Below are positions 26,995-35,851 of a stretch of DNA of 64,000 nt, piece after piece. Positions within the stretch are counted from its first letter, which is position 1. Each line of letters opens with the position of its first letter. Below the pieces are notes generated by a model. The model did not search any database. It saw only the letters and a program-made list of their open reading frames with translations, and was not told where the DNA came from. This stretch comes from Bacillus safensis FO-36b (GTDB lineage Bacteria; Bacillota; Bacilli; Bacillales; Bacillaceae), in the NCBI RefSeq assembly GCF_000691165.1, contig NZ_ASJD01000009.1, positions 38,316-102,315 on the forward strand. The letters are read 5' to 3'. The translations under genes were made by a program, and so were the position numbers.

Positions 26995-27921
26995 ATGGGA
27001 AAAACACTCGTATTCGGACACAAAAATCCTGACACAGACACGATTTGTTCTGCTATTGCTTACGCTGATCTGAAAAACAAAATCGGCGTTCAGGCAGAAG
27101 CCGTCAGACTTGGAGAAATCAATGGAGAAACACAATACGCATTAGATTTCTTTAAACAAGAAGCACCTCGTTTCATTGAAACGGCTGCAAATGAAACAAA
27201 GCAAGTCATTCTTGTCGATCATAACGAATTCCAGCAAAGTGTAAGCGATATTGATCAAGTACAAGTAACTGAGGTCATTGACCACCACCGTATTGCCAAC
27301 TTTGAAACAAGTGAACCTCTTTACTATCGTGCAGAGCCTGTAGGCTGTACAGCAACGATCTTAAACAAAATGTATAAAGAAAACCAAGTGACGATTGAAA
27401 AAGAAATCGCTGGTTTGCTTTTATCTGCGATCATTTCTGATTCCTTATTATTCAAATCCCCAACATGCACACAGCAAGATATTGATGCTGCACATGAGCT
27501 TGCAAAAATCGCAGGGGTAGATCCAGAAGTTTACGGTCTAGATATGCTCAAAGCAGGCGCTGATCTAAGCCAAAAAACGGTTCAAGAATTAATTACACTT
27601 GATGCAAAAGAATTCGCACTAGGCAAAAGCAAAGTCGAAATTGCACAAGTCAATACAGTAGATATTGCTGAAGTGACAGCAAGACAGGCTGACATTGAAG
27701 CGAAAATCAATGAAGTCATTGCAGCAAAAGGTCTTGATCTATTTGTTTTAGTCATCACAGACATTTTGGAAAATGACTCCCTTGCTCTTGCACTCGGTGC
27801 TGAAGCAGCAAAAGTAGAAAAAGCATTTAACGTCACGCTTAAAAACAACACAGCTTTACTAAAAGGTGTTGTATCAAGAAAGAAACAAGTCGTACCAGCG
27901 CTGACAGACGCACTTTCTTAA
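26995..27921 (+). CDS. ppaC: Manganese-dependent inorganic pyrophosphatase (family II)
   Basis: 308 aa. Hydrolyses pyrophosphate to phosphate. DHH-family metal ligands are visible: GHKNPDTDT near residue 8, VDHNE near 75, EVIDHHR near 96, and the C-terminal DHHA2 region ending [12 protein letters not shown]. Cytoplasmic. Ribosome-binding site AAGGAG. Single-gene unit with its own terminator. Confidence 0.97.
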   Translation: MGKTLVFGHKNPDTDTICSAIAYADLKNKIGVQAEAVRLGEINGETQYALDFFKQEAPRFIETAANETKQVILVDHNEFQQSVSDIDQVQVTEVIDHHRIANFETSEPLYYRAEPVGCTATILNKMYKENQVTIEKEIAGLLLSAIISDSLLFKSPTCTQQDIDAAHELAKIAGVDPEVYGLDMLKAGADLSQKTVQELITLDAKEFALGKSKVEIAQVNTVDIAEVTARQADIEAKINEVIAAKGLDLFVLVITDILENDSLALALGAEAAKVEKAFNVTLKNNTALLKGVVSRKKQVVPALTDALS

Positions 27922-27931
27922 TCAACACGAC

Positions 27932-27963
27932 AAGACTGCTGAATCATTCAGCAGTCTTTTTTG
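27932..27963 (+). terminator. Terminator of ppaC
   Basis: AAGACTGCTGAA, loop TCA, TTCAGCAGTCTT, then T run: a perfect 12-bp stem. It may also serve the converging rsiV transcript. Confidence 0.9.
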
Positions 27964-27975
27964 TCTATATTCTTT

Positions 27976-28833
27976 TTAATGAATATACATATCACTAACG
28001 AGAACATCCTTTAGCACACTTGTTGGAATCGTGAATTCAACAACACCCATGTAGCCAGGTGCCACATCATATTCATTAAAGGAAATCACAAGCTTTCCTT
28101 TTGAATTGATATAGAAGTTTTGATCCGGCTTAATTTTCTTAAATGGTTCCGCCATATCTTGCTTGCCAATCCAATACATTTTGTTTGAATCCTCTTTCAT
28201 CTGTTTCTTCATTTGTTCTTTAATATTTTCACTAATTACATCAATATAACGGTCATCTTTAAACAGGCTTGGTAGTGTAATGAGGACATGGTTTTTCTTA
28301 TCAACCGTATCATATGTCATTTCCTCTGCCGCAGAAGCCTGAGTCGTCACCTTGTATCGGCCTAGTGAAAGGATTTGATCATTGTTCGTTCTCACTTCAT
28401 AACCGCTCTCAACACTTAAATGACCATTTTTATACCCCTTTGTTTCCTTTTCAAAATCTTGATACAGCTTTTTGTTTTCAGCTAAATATTTTTGATTCAG
28501 GCTGTCTTGTAATGTTCCGTCCCCAAGTCCTGAAACGTGTGGTGTTTTAAGATCAATATTCGTTCCTTGATCGCTCTTTTTAAATTCTGTAAACGTTACG
28601 ACTTTCACCAGCTCGCCAATGACAGGCACCTCTGAAATCGCTCTTGCTGCCTGTGGACTGACATTAACCGTTGTGACAAAAAGAGCTGCCGCCGCAACAA
28701 GTCCTATTGTCCATTGCTGAAAATGAGGTTTTTTATTTTTTCTTTTTAACGTTCGTTCAACCATCGCATCATATTCCGGTGGAATAGGGATTTCTAAATA
28801 TTCATCTTTTAAATGTTCCAAATACTTATCCAT
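27976..28833 (-). CDS. rsiV: Anti-sigma factor, RsiV-like
   Basis: 285 aa, the length of B. subtilis RsiV. Short cytoplasmic anti-sigma segment (1-42), one membrane helix (about 43-62), then an extracellular domain of DUF3298 type (YDTVDKKNHVLITLPSLFKDD; the late GKLVISFNEYDVAPGYMG stretch is typical of this domain). RsiV binds lysozyme and is then cleaved, releasing SigV. The start ATG directly abuts the sigV stop, so the two are translated together. The oatA gene that follows rsiV in B. subtilis is absent here; ppaC converges instead. Confidence 0.85.
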   Translation of the reverse strand: MDKYLEHLKDEYLEIPIPPEYDAMVERTLKRKNKKPHFQQWTIGLVAAAALFVTTVNVSPQAARAISEVPVIGELVKVVTFTEFKKSDQGTNIDLKTPHVSGLGDGTLQDSLNQKYLAENKKLYQDFEKETKGYKNGHLSVESGYEVRTNNDQILSLGRYKVTTQASAAEEMTYDTVDKKNHVLITLPSLFKDDRYIDVISENIKEQMKKQMKEDSNKMYWIGKQDMAEPFKKIKPDQNFYINSKGKLVISFNEYDVAPGYMGVVEFTIPTSVLKDVLVSDMYIH

Positions 28834-29328
28834 TTATATTTCCTCCTGTGATAATTCTACTTTTAAAAGCCGCAGCGCCTTATATAATCTTGTTTTAATG
28901 GTGTTTTCATTTTCATCGAGAATCTGGGCGATGTCCTCTAGTTTTAAATCTTCAAAGAATCTCAAAATAATGATGACCCGATACATCTCAGGCAAATCCT
29001 CTATAGCCCGTTTGACGTCTTGATCCTCGTATACATCTGATTCGCCCTGAGATAAGAATTCAAGCGTATCATCATCTGTCACCTGCACCCGTTTCTTCTT
29101 TCGTAAAAAGTCTAGGGCAGCGTTCACCACGATTTTATAAAACCAGCTATGCATTTTGCTCGCATCCTCTAATCGGTGAACAGATTTGAGTGCTTTATGA
29201 ATGGCCTCCTGAACAACATCCATAGCATCTTCTGGGTTTTTGACATAACTATAGGACAACCGATAAAAACTGTGTTTATGTTCCATGACGTAATCCGCAA
29301 ATTGATCGTCTATTTTTCGTTTCTTCAT
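28834..29328 (-). CDS. sigV: ECF RNA polymerase sigma factor, SigV-like
   Basis: 164 aa. Region 2 (FYRLSYSYVKNPEDAMDVVQE, then SWFYKIVVNAALDFLRKKK) and region 4 (LPEMYRVIIILRFFEDLKLEDIAQIL, TIKTRLYKALRLL) are intact. Directs transcription of cell-wall stress genes after release from RsiV. Autoregulation is likely: an ECF-type promoter lies 56 bases upstream. Identification as SigV rather than another ECF factor rests on the paired DUF3298 anti-sigma factor and on remembered sequence likeness. Confidence 0.85.
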   Translation of the reverse strand: MKKRKIDDQFADYVMEHKHSFYRLSYSYVKNPEDAMDVVQEAIHKALKSVHRLEDASKMHSWFYKIVVNAALDFLRKKKRVQVTDDDTLEFLSQGESDVYEDQDVKRAIEDLPEMYRVIIILRFFEDLKLEDIAQILDENENTIKTRLYKALRLLKVELSQEEI

Positions 29329-29383
29329 TTTACAAAGAGCTCCTTTATCTTAAATGCGCATCTGTTATTTCTTACATTGGATA

Positions 29384-29410
29384 GACGCGCACCTTTTGAA
29401 AATAGTTTGC
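29384..29410 (-). promoter_or_regulatory. ECF-type autoregulatory promoter of sigV-rsiV
   Basis: Reverse strand: GCAAAC (29405-29410), 17 bases, CGTC (29384-29387) followed by TATCC. CGTC as -10 and an AAC-type -35 are the signature of ECF promoters in Bacillus. Confidence 0.7.
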
Positions 29411-29456
29411 GCTCGATTATTTTTTAACATGTCATCACATTTACGTTCCTATACAA

Positions 29457-29487
29457 AAAGAGCGAACCTGATGGGTTCACTCTTTCC
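29457..29487 (-). terminator. Terminator at the end of the racemase-like gene
   Basis: AAAGAG-C-GAACC, loop TGAT, GGTTC-A-CTCTTT: a stem with one mismatch that overlaps the 3' end of the gene; on the reverse strand it runs into TTTTTG. Confidence 0.7.
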
Positions 29488-30136
29488 AAGCGGATAGTGT
29501 TTGATGAACAAACTGTTTTAGTGAAGAAAGCGGATGAATGATAGGAACGCCTGTCTCCTGCTCCATCTGCTGTGCCGCATGAACCATCGAAAGCTGCATC
29601 ACACAAATGTCTTTCCCTTTTTGCTTCATACATCTTCTCAGCTGCTCCTTGATTTGTTCATCATAGGCTTGCATATCACCGTTTAGACAGAGATGAAAGG
29701 CATCCTCCATCACAACCAATTCCACTTCAACCTGTTTGCCCCGCTCTGTGGCATATGATTCAAGCCGCTGCATCGTCCCTTCCACTGTATCTGGGTTGGA
29801 AAACACCAGTTGAAGAGGCCCTTGTTTCTCACAAATCATCTCAAATAACGGTTCATCGATCGGAACAATCGGTTGTTTGAAATGGTGCTGCTGATCACCT
29901 AGAGCAGCAATGTATTGTGTACACGTGAGCAGAATGAGATCGGCTTCACTTTCTTGCTTTAATCTGTTGATAGCATACGTTTGCTGCTTGTATTGATCAA
30001 ATGCAGGATCTTGAGTGGCGCGTTCTATAAATGATGAATCGACTGTGTGATGCAAATCAACATCTGTATCACCAAAAACATCTTCTATATATGACTGATT
30101 GGATGGATGGGCGTGAAGGCAGTGTAATCGAATCAT
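29477..30136 (-). CDS. Asp/Glu/hydantoin racemase superfamily protein
   Basis: 219 aa. The first cysteine motif of the superfamily is present (LILLTCTQY, Cys near residue 72). At the second position, where two-cysteine racemases carry Cys (usually in a GCT motif), the protein reads CVMQLSMVHAAQ, with Ser at the expected place. A decarboxylase-like or one-cysteine chemistry, or a non-racemase role, is therefore possible. No signal peptide. Start ATG 30136 (MIRLHCLHAHPSN) with GAGGAGC upstream. Divergent from the catalase gene; no operon partner. Confidence 0.7.
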   Translation of the reverse strand: MIRLHCLHAHPSNQSYIEDVFGDTDVDLHHTVDSSFIERATQDPAFDQYKQQTYAINRLKQESEADLILLTCTQYIAALGDQQHHFKQPIVPIDEPLFEMICEKQGPLQLVFSNPDTVEGTMQRLESYATERGKQVEVELVVMEDAFHLCLNGDMQAYDEQIKEQLRRCMKQKGKDICVMQLSMVHAAQQMEQETGVPIIHPLSSLKQFVHQTLSAWKE

Positions 30137-30241
30137 CTGGTTTGCTCCTCGTGAAAGTTTTCAATCATTATATCAATCCTTGTATGAAATAGGGAGCAAC
30201 ATGACCATATTGTTAGGGAGATATTGAAGGAGGGATTCGAA

Positions 30242-31831
30242 TTGAAAGAAGATCAACAGCCTAAATCATCTTCAGAGTCAGAAGAAACGTTAACGAATCG
30301 GCAAGGTCATCCCGTAACAGACAATCAAAATATGAGAACTGTTGGGAATAGAGGACCCACTACGCTTGAAAACTACGATTTCCTAGAGAAAATCAGTCAT
30401 TTTGATCGTGAACGCATCCCTGAACGTGTCGTTCATGCACGCGGTGCTGGAGCTCACGGTTATTTTGAAGCCTACGGCACATTTGGTGATGAACCCATCT
30501 CCACCTATACGAGAGCGAAATTGTTTCAGGAAAAAGGGAAAAAGACGCCTGTTTTCGTTCGTTTTTCTTCTGTGATTCACGGCGGTCATTCACCAGAAAC
30601 ATTACGCGATCCGAGAGGGTTTGCGATTAAATTTTATACAGAGGAAGGCAACTGGGATCTCGTGGGGAACAACCTGAAGATTTTCTTTATCCGAGATGCT
30701 TTAAAGTTCCCTGATTTGGTTCATGCCTTTAAGCCAGATCCTGTCACCAATCGTCAGGACGGCGAGCGTATTTTTGATTTTGTCTCACAATCACCTGAAG
30801 CGACGCATATGGTGACATTTCTCTTTTCACCGTGGGGCATCCCCGCAACATACAGGCACATGCAAGGCTCAGGTGTCCATGCGTACAAATGGGTAAACCA
30901 TGAAGGAAAAGCCGTGCTGGTTAAATATCATTTTGAACCGAAACAAGGCATTCGCAACCTGACCCAAGAACAGGCGCAAGCGATCCAAGGAGAAAATTTC
31001 AATCATGCCACACAGGATTTATATGAAGCCATCGAGCAAGGTGATCATCCTGAATGGGAGGTATATGCACAGATCATGGAAGATGATGCCCACCCTCACC
31101 TCGATTTTGACCCGCTAGACCCGACAAAGCTTTGGTACAAGGATGACTACCCATGGAAACCAATCGGACGGATGGTATTAAACAAAAATCCAGAAAACTA
31201 TTTCGCAGAAGTCGAGCAGGTTGCCTTTGGGACTGGTGTACTCGTAGACGGTTTGGATTTCTCAGATGATAAATTGCTTCAAGGCCGTACCTTCTCCTAC
31301 TCTGACACGCAGCGATATCGTGTAGGGCCAAACTATTTACAGCTGCCGATCAATGCACCGAAAAAGCATGTCGCCACCAATCAGAGAGACGGGCAAATGG
31401 AATACCATGTCGATCAAGGCAAAGGGCAAAATCCCCATGTGAATTATGAACCGTCGATCCTCGGGGGATTAAAAGAAGCCAAACAGGATGGAAAGGATCA
31501 TACGCCTTTTGTAGAGGGTGAAGTCAAACGAGAAGCCATTGACCGCCCAAACAACTTTGGACAAGCAGGAGAAACGTATCGCCGTTTTAATGATTGGGAG
31601 CGTGAGGAACTGATTAAGAACTTAGTCAATACCCTTGCCACATGTCAAAAGGACATTCAAGACCAAATGATCGAAAACTTTACAAAAGCAGACCCTGATT
31701 ACGGAAAGCGTGTCGCTGACGGCTTAAAAGCCTTTAAACAAGAGCAGCCAAGCGGACCTATCGGCTCTACAGGCGCTGCCGAAGCCGTGGACGATGCCAT
31801 CAACAACAGCACACCATCAGATCCTTATTAA
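30242..31831 (+). CDS. Monofunctional heme catalase
   Basis: 529 aa; decomposes hydrogen peroxide. Catalytic His in [13 protein letters not shown] (about 66), Asn in [11 protein letters not shown] (about 140), and the heme-ligand Tyr in [12 protein letters not shown] (about 350). Longer than vegetative KatA (about 483) through an N-terminal polar tail and a C-terminal extension, so it resembles the KatX/KatX2 type of the pumilus group; KatX in B. subtilis is spore-associated. Start: TTG 30242 with AAGGAGGG at ideal spacing; an in-frame TTG at 30224 overlaps that site. A weak PerR-like element (TTTCAATCATTATAT) lies at about 30160-30174, too degenerate to rely on. Confidence 0.92.
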   Translation: MKEDQQPKSSSESEETLTNRQGHPVTDNQNMRTVGNRGPTTLENYDFLEKISHFDRERIPERVVHARGAGAHGYFEAYGTFGDEPISTYTRAKLFQEKGKKTPVFVRFSSVIHGGHSPETLRDPRGFAIKFYTEEGNWDLVGNNLKIFFIRDALKFPDLVHAFKPDPVTNRQDGERIFDFVSQSPEATHMVTFLFSPWGIPATYRHMQGSGVHAYKWVNHEGKAVLVKYHFEPKQGIRNLTQEQAQAIQGENFNHATQDLYEAIEQGDHPEWEVYAQIMEDDAHPHLDFDPLDPTKLWYKDDYPWKPIGRMVLNKNPENYFAEVEQVAFGTGVLVDGLDFSDDKLLQGRTFSYSDTQRYRVGPNYLQLPINAPKKHVATNQRDGQMEYHVDQGKGQNPHVNYEPSILGGLKEAKQDGKDHTPFVEGEVKREAIDRPNNFGQAGETYRRFNDWEREELIKNLVNTLATCQKDIQDQMIENFTKADPDYGKRVADGLKAFKQEQPSGPIGSTGAAEAVDDAINNSTPSDPY

Positions 31832-31835
31832 TGAA

Positions 31836-31868
31836 AAAAAGAATGCAGCGGCGAGGCTGCATTCTTTT
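31836..31868. terminator. Bidirectional terminator between catalase and wrbA
   Basis: GAATGCAGC, loop GGCGAG, GCTGCATTC, with A run on the left and TTTTTATTT on the right. It separates converging genes. Confidence 0.88.
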
Positions 31869-31880
31869 TATTTACATCTA

Positions 31881-32495
31881 TTAAGCGTTTTGACCTTTTT
31901 TGATCCATTCTGCTACATTGACTGTACGTTTTGCCTGATGTTTCACAGCTGCTTCTGCATCCTCTTGGATTTTTCCATTTTGGTCAACAGTGACACTTAC
32001 GCCATAAGGGTTGCCCCCTGCACCGTATAAGGAATCATCTGTGTATCCAGGAGCGGCAATAATGGCTCCCCAGTGGAACATCGTCGTATATAGGCTGAGA
32101 ACCGTCTGCTCCTGTCCGCCATTTGCGTTTTGAGCTGAAGTCATCGCGCTCACTGCTTTGTTTGCCAATTTACCTTGGAACCACAAGCCGCCTGTCGTAT
32201 CTAAGAACTGCTTCATTTGAGCTGGCAGGTTACCGAAACGTGTCGGCATGCTAAAGATGATGGCATCTGCCCACTCTAAATCACTTAATTGAACCTCTGG
32301 CACATCCTTTGTTTCGTCTAAATGTGCTTTCCATGCTGGATTTGAAGCGACAACTGCTTCTGGTGCCAATTCAGCAACCTTTAATACTTTGACCTCTGCG
32401 CCAGCTTCTTTTGCTCCAGCTTCAGCCCATTTCGCCATCTGATAGTTTGTACCTGTTGAACTATAATAAATAATCGCTAATTTTACGTTTTCCAT
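31881..32495 (-). CDS. wrbA: NAD(P)H:quinone oxidoreductase, WrbA-type flavodoxin
   Basis: 204 aa. FMN-binding flavodoxin loop IIYYSSTGTNYQMAK at the N-terminus, FSMPTRFGNLPAQMKQFLDTTGGLW, and the WrbA-type AGGNPYGVS near the end. Two-electron reduction of quinones avoids semiquinone radicals. I choose ATG 32495 (MENVKLAIIYYSS) because AAGGAG lies 9 bases upstream; the frame extends farther but lacks a site. Third gene of the MhqR-type operon, 72 bases after mhqD. Confidence 0.9.
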   Translation of the reverse strand: MENVKLAIIYYSSTGTNYQMAKWAEAGAKEAGAEVKVLKVAELAPEAVVASNPAWKAHLDETKDVPEVQLSDLEWADAIIFSMPTRFGNLPAQMKQFLDTTGGLWFQGKLANKAVSAMTSAQNANGGQEQTVLSLYTTMFHWGAIIAAPGYTDDSLYGAGGNPYGVSVTVDQNGKIQEDAEAAVKHQAKRTVNVAEWIKKGQNA

Positions 32496-32567
32496 TTGTT
32501 CCATCTCCTTTTGTTTATTTTGCCCAAAAAGCTTCTGTAAAAATCCCACCTGTATTCCCCACCTTAT

Positions 32568-33176
32568 TTAAAATTGACGACGATACCATAAAGCCGCAGC
32601 ATCGACTTCTTCTCTCGTTAGCTGATGTCCGCGATTTTCCCAATGAAGTGTAACCGATGCACCTGCACCCTGCAGCAATTGCTCCAGCTCCTGTGATTCC
32701 TCTGGACGGCACATTGGGTCATTTTCACCTGCTGCTATAAAGACTTGTTTCCCTGCTAATGAAGGCAATGAAACTCCGCGTCTTGGAACCATTGGATGAT
32801 GCAGGATGGCGCCTTTTAGGGCATCCCCATAATGGAATAACAAGCTTCCAGCAATGTTTGCCCCATTGGAATATCCGATAGCTACCACATTGTGACGATC
32901 AAATCCATATTCATCAGCTGCTTCACCGATAAATGTATATAGTTCCTCAGTACGCTCAATCAAATCCTGTTCATCAAATACACCCTCTGCCAAACGTCTG
33001 AAAAAACGCGGCATGCCGTTTTCTAATACATTCCCTCTCACACTAAGAACAGATGCATCAGGATCTACGATCTCTGCAAGTGGCAATAAATCTTCTTCTG
33101 TCCCGCCAGTTCCGTGCAGTAATAACAGGACAGGTCTTTGTTCATTCTTTCCTTTTCGAAAAAGATGCTTCATCAT
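32568..33176 (-). CDS. mhqD: Hydrolase/carboxylesterase MhqD-like
   Basis: 202 aa alpha/beta hydrolase of the phospholipase/carboxylesterase family: LLLLHGTGGTEEDLL (oxyanion region), nucleophile GYSNGAN (near residue 108), Asp in AAGENDPMC, His in NRGHQLT. Family work in B. subtilis ties MhqD to 2-methylhydroquinone and catechol resistance. It overlaps the dioxygenase by 4 bases (ATGA). Ribosome-binding site AAAGGAGA. Confidence 0.9.
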   Translation of the reverse strand: MMKHLFRKGKNEQRPVLLLLHGTGGTEEDLLPLAEIVDPDASVLSVRGNVLENGMPRFFRRLAEGVFDEQDLIERTEELYTFIGEAADEYGFDRHNVVAIGYSNGANIAGSLLFHYGDALKGAILHHPMVPRRGVSLPSLAGKQVFIAAGENDPMCRPEESQELEQLLQGAGASVTLHWENRGHQLTREEVDAAALWYRRQF

Positions 33177-34123
33177 GAATCTCCTTTCCCTTTAACTTCT
33201 CTCACTTCAATTGGAAGCACAATTTGTTCAATCTGACCGCGCTGCGCCTCATATTGCGGTGGCAGTTTCAATGCTTCACCCATTGTTTCCACTGATTCAT
33301 CGTGTGCAAACCCTGGAGGATCCGTGGCAATCTCAAATAATATGCCGCCAAACTCTTTAAAATAAATAGCATTGAAGTAATTTCGGTCTTGCACAGGTGT
33401 CACTTGATACCCGCTTTGTGCAATATGTCTTTGCCAATCTAATTGGTCCTGATCATCTGTTGCTCTCCATGCAATATGGTGCACAACCCCAACACCCATA
33501 CGTCCTCGTGGAACAGGTGTGTTGTTCACATCAATCACATTGCCTATTTCACCAAACGAACGGAATCTCACATAGTCTCCTTCTGCTCCGACTCGTTCAA
33601 GTCCCATCGTTTGCTCTAGCAGCTGCATCGTTTGCTCCGGCTGCGAAGTTAATAAAACAGCTCCGCCAAATCCTTTAATGGCTACATCTGGTGTAACACC
33701 ATTAAAGGTCCACTCGTTTTGCTTTCCTTCCGCACGTTCTACCAGCTCAATCAATAAGCCGTGTGGATCTTCGAATGAGAGAAAAGCTTCACCAAAGCGT
33801 TCAACTATTTCATAAGAGACATCAAACTGCTCAAGGCGATCCTTCCAGAAAGAGAAAGAGCCTGTCGGTACAACATATGTCGTCACGCCCACTTGCCCTG
33901 CACCAATTTGACCTTTTTGTGCCCCCGGCCAAGGGAAAAACGTAATAATTGTCCCTGGAGAGCCGCCTTCATTTCCAAAATATAAATGGTATGTGCCCGG
34001 ATCATCAAAATTCACGGTCTTCTTCACGAGACGAAGTCCTAAAACACCTGCATAAAAATCAACGTTCTCCTGAGGATGACCTACAATAGCTGTAATATGG
34101 TGAATTCCTTCTGTTTTTTTCAC
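33173..34123 (-). CDS. mhqE: Ring-cleaving (hydroquinone-specific) dioxygenase, MhqE/MhqO family
   Basis: 316 aa: two VOC/glyoxalase-fold repeats (GIHHITAIVG at residue 5; VHHIAWRATDDQDQLDW near 210) with His and Glu metal ligands (HHI, DPHGLLIELVE, EFGGILFEIATDPPGF). Opens hydroquinone/catechol rings. Start GTG 34123 with AGGAGGG 9 bases upstream. First gene of an operon mhqE-mhqD-wrbA preceded by a clear MhqR operator. MhqE is preferred over MhqO because mhqD follows, as in B. subtilis mhqED. Confidence 0.9.
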   Translation of the reverse strand: MKKTEGIHHITAIVGHPQENVDFYAGVLGLRLVKKTVNFDDPGTYHLYFGNEGGSPGTIITFFPWPGAQKGQIGAGQVGVTTYVVPTGSFSFWKDRLEQFDVSYEIVERFGEAFLSFEDPHGLLIELVERAEGKQNEWTFNGVTPDVAIKGFGGAVLLTSQPEQTMQLLEQTMGLERVGAEGDYVRFRSFGEIGNVIDVNNTPVPRGRMGVGVVHHIAWRATDDQDQLDWQRHIAQSGYQVTPVQDRNYFNAIYFKEFGGILFEIATDPPGFAHDESVETMGEALKLPPQYEAQRGQIEQIVLPIEVREVKGKGDS

Positions 34124-34187
34124 TTCTCATGCCCTCCTAATTGAAGTAAGAAACCTCTATTCATTATGTCTTTACTGACGTCTTTAT

Positions 34188-34246
34188 ATTATCTCGAATT
34201 CGAGATATTAGATCAAAAAAATATATTTATCTCGAATTAAGGATAT
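34188..34246 (-). promoter_or_regulatory. MhqR-type operator and promoter
   Basis: Reverse strand: TTGATC (34211-34216), 17 bases, GATAAT (34188-34193). The perfect palindrome TATCTCGAATTCGAGATA (34190-34207) occupies the spacer and matches the known MhqR box. A second, half-degenerate copy (TATCTCGAATTAAGGATA, 34229-34246) lies upstream of the -35. No mhqR gene is in the window, so the repressor acts in trans. Confidence 0.9.
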
Positions 34247-34333
34247 GATGTTTTTAAATAAATGTCAATGTTTTTTGTTTTTCTTTTAAAAAAGCAGAGC
34301 TGTTTTGCATGAAACAGCCCTGCTTTCCCTTGA

Positions 34334-35851
34334 TTATTGCAGCAATTTTTTCTTTTTTAAATAGGCCTTCGCTACCTGAAATGCATCCTTCTCCTTCACA
34401 TTGACTTCATAATTCATTTCTCTCATCTCATCGTCTGTGATTTGACCCGCAAGCTTATTGAGAGAGGTCTCAATCTCAGGGAATTCAGTTAATGTCTCCT
34501 GCCTGAGCAGCGGTGCTCCTTGATATGGCGGGAAAACATGCTGATCATCATCAAGCACCTTTAATTTGTATTGTCTCAATTCACTGTCTGTCGAATACGC
34601 ATCGACCAAATTGATATCTCCTTTTTGAATCGCTCGATAACGAAGCTTCGGCTCCATCGTCACAACATCGTCAAAGGAAAATTGATAAGCTTTTTGAATG
34701 CCTCGATACCCATCCTGACGATCAGAAAACTCTAAGGTAAATCCAGCTTTTATACGGTTTTTGATCTTACCTAGATCTGAAATGTGGGACACCTCATATT
34801 GATCAGCCAGTGACTGCGGCACGGCTAAAGCATACGTATTGTTGTATGCCATGGGCTCAAGAAGACGGAGCTGAAAGGACGATTCCAATCCACGCCGCGC
34901 TTGCTCATACACTTTTCTTTTATCTGTGCTTTTTGCTGTTTCTTTGAGGAATTCAGAAATCGCTGTACCCGTAAACTCGGGATAAATGTCAATATCACCA
35001 GAGCGTAATGCCTGGAAAACAAAGGACGTCTTACCAAGACCGGGCTTCAGGTTCACTTGAATATCTGTATCCTGTTCAATTAAAAGCTTATACATTGAGA
35101 TCAAAATCTCAGGCTCTGATCCTAACTTTCCGCCAATGGTGATTTCTTTCTTTTCTTGCTGAAACAGCGAGGGGGCAGCGACAACTGCTCCTGCAATCAG
35201 AGCAAAAACAGCCACAGAAATCACAGTCTTTTTAAAAGAAATTTTCTCAAAGGTTCGCAGCACCACATCAAATAAGAGAGCGAGTAAGGCAGCTGGTATC
35301 GCACCAATGACAATAAGAGACATATCATTTCGATCAATTCCCAGCAGAATTAAACTTCCTAATCCCCCAGCTCCGATCAGTGCTGCCAGAGTGGCGGTCC
35401 CCACAATGAGAACCATTCCGGTTCGGATACCCGCCATAATGACTGGCATGGCAAGTGGAAGCTCTACCTTTAATAACCGTTTGCGATGATTCATCCCCAT
35501 AGCAAGCGCTGCTTCTCTCAGGGAAGGATCGACCTCCTGAATGCCTGTATATGTATTTCTTAAAATAGGGAGTAAGGCATAGACCACAAGCGCAATAATC
35601 GCAGGCACTTGCCCAATCCCCACGAGAGGAATCAGCAAGCCAAGAAGTGCAAGCGACGGAATCGTTTGCAAGACAGCCGTCACCCCAATGACCCATTCCG
35701 CTAGCTTTGGAACCCTCGTTAAATAGATACCTAATGGAATGGCAATCAAAATCGCTAAAAATAAAGCAATAAAAGAAATTTGAATATGCTCAAGTAAGGC
35801 GTGCCCCAATTGTTCTTTGCGTTCCCATAACACACGGGTCCAATCATTCAT
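34334..35851 (-). CDS. opuFB: OpuF-type ABC importer: permease fused to substrate-binding domain
   Basis: 505 aa. Residues 1-205 form a membrane domain with the EAA loop (LREAALAMGMNHRKRLLKVELPLAMP); one further helix (about 212-232) leads into an external binding domain (240-505; ITIGGKLGSEPEILISMYK) of the OpuAC/ProX type. Such hybrids import compatible solutes, with glycine betaine and related compounds reported for OpuF of other Bacillus. This dispenses with a separate lipoprotein. Overlaps opuFA by 8 bases. It resembles OpuF rather than B. subtilis OpuA-C, whose binding protein is separate; exact substrates are not readable here. Confidence 0.85.
   Translation of the reverse strand: MNDWTRVLWERKEQLGHALLEHIQISFIALFLAILIAIPLGIYLTRVPKLAEWVIGVTAVLQTIPSLALLGLLIPLVGIGQVPAIIALVVYALLPILRNTYTGIQEVDPSLREAALAMGMNHRKRLLKVELPLAMPVIMAGIRTGMVLIVGTATLAALIGAGGLGSLILLGIDRNDMSLIVIGAIPAALLALLFDVVLRTFEKISFKKTVISVAVFALIAGAVVAAPSLFQQEKKEITIGGKLGSEPEILISMYKLLIEQDTDIQVNLKPGLGKTSFVFQALRSGDIDIYPEFTGTAISEFLKETAKSTDKRKVYEQARRGLESSFQLRLLEPMAYNNTYALAVPQSLADQYEVSHISDLGKIKNRIKAGFTLEFSDRQDGYRGIQKAYQFSFDDVVTMEPKLRYRAIQKGDINLVDAYSTDSELRQYKLKVLDDDQHVFPPYQGAPLLRQETLTEFPEIETSLNKLAGQITDDEMREMNYEVNVKEKDAFQVAKAYLKKKKLLQ

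Noticed and set aside
30160..30174. PerR box upstream of the catalase
   Set aside because: Only the right half resembles TTATAATNATTATAA; too degenerate to annotate as a site.
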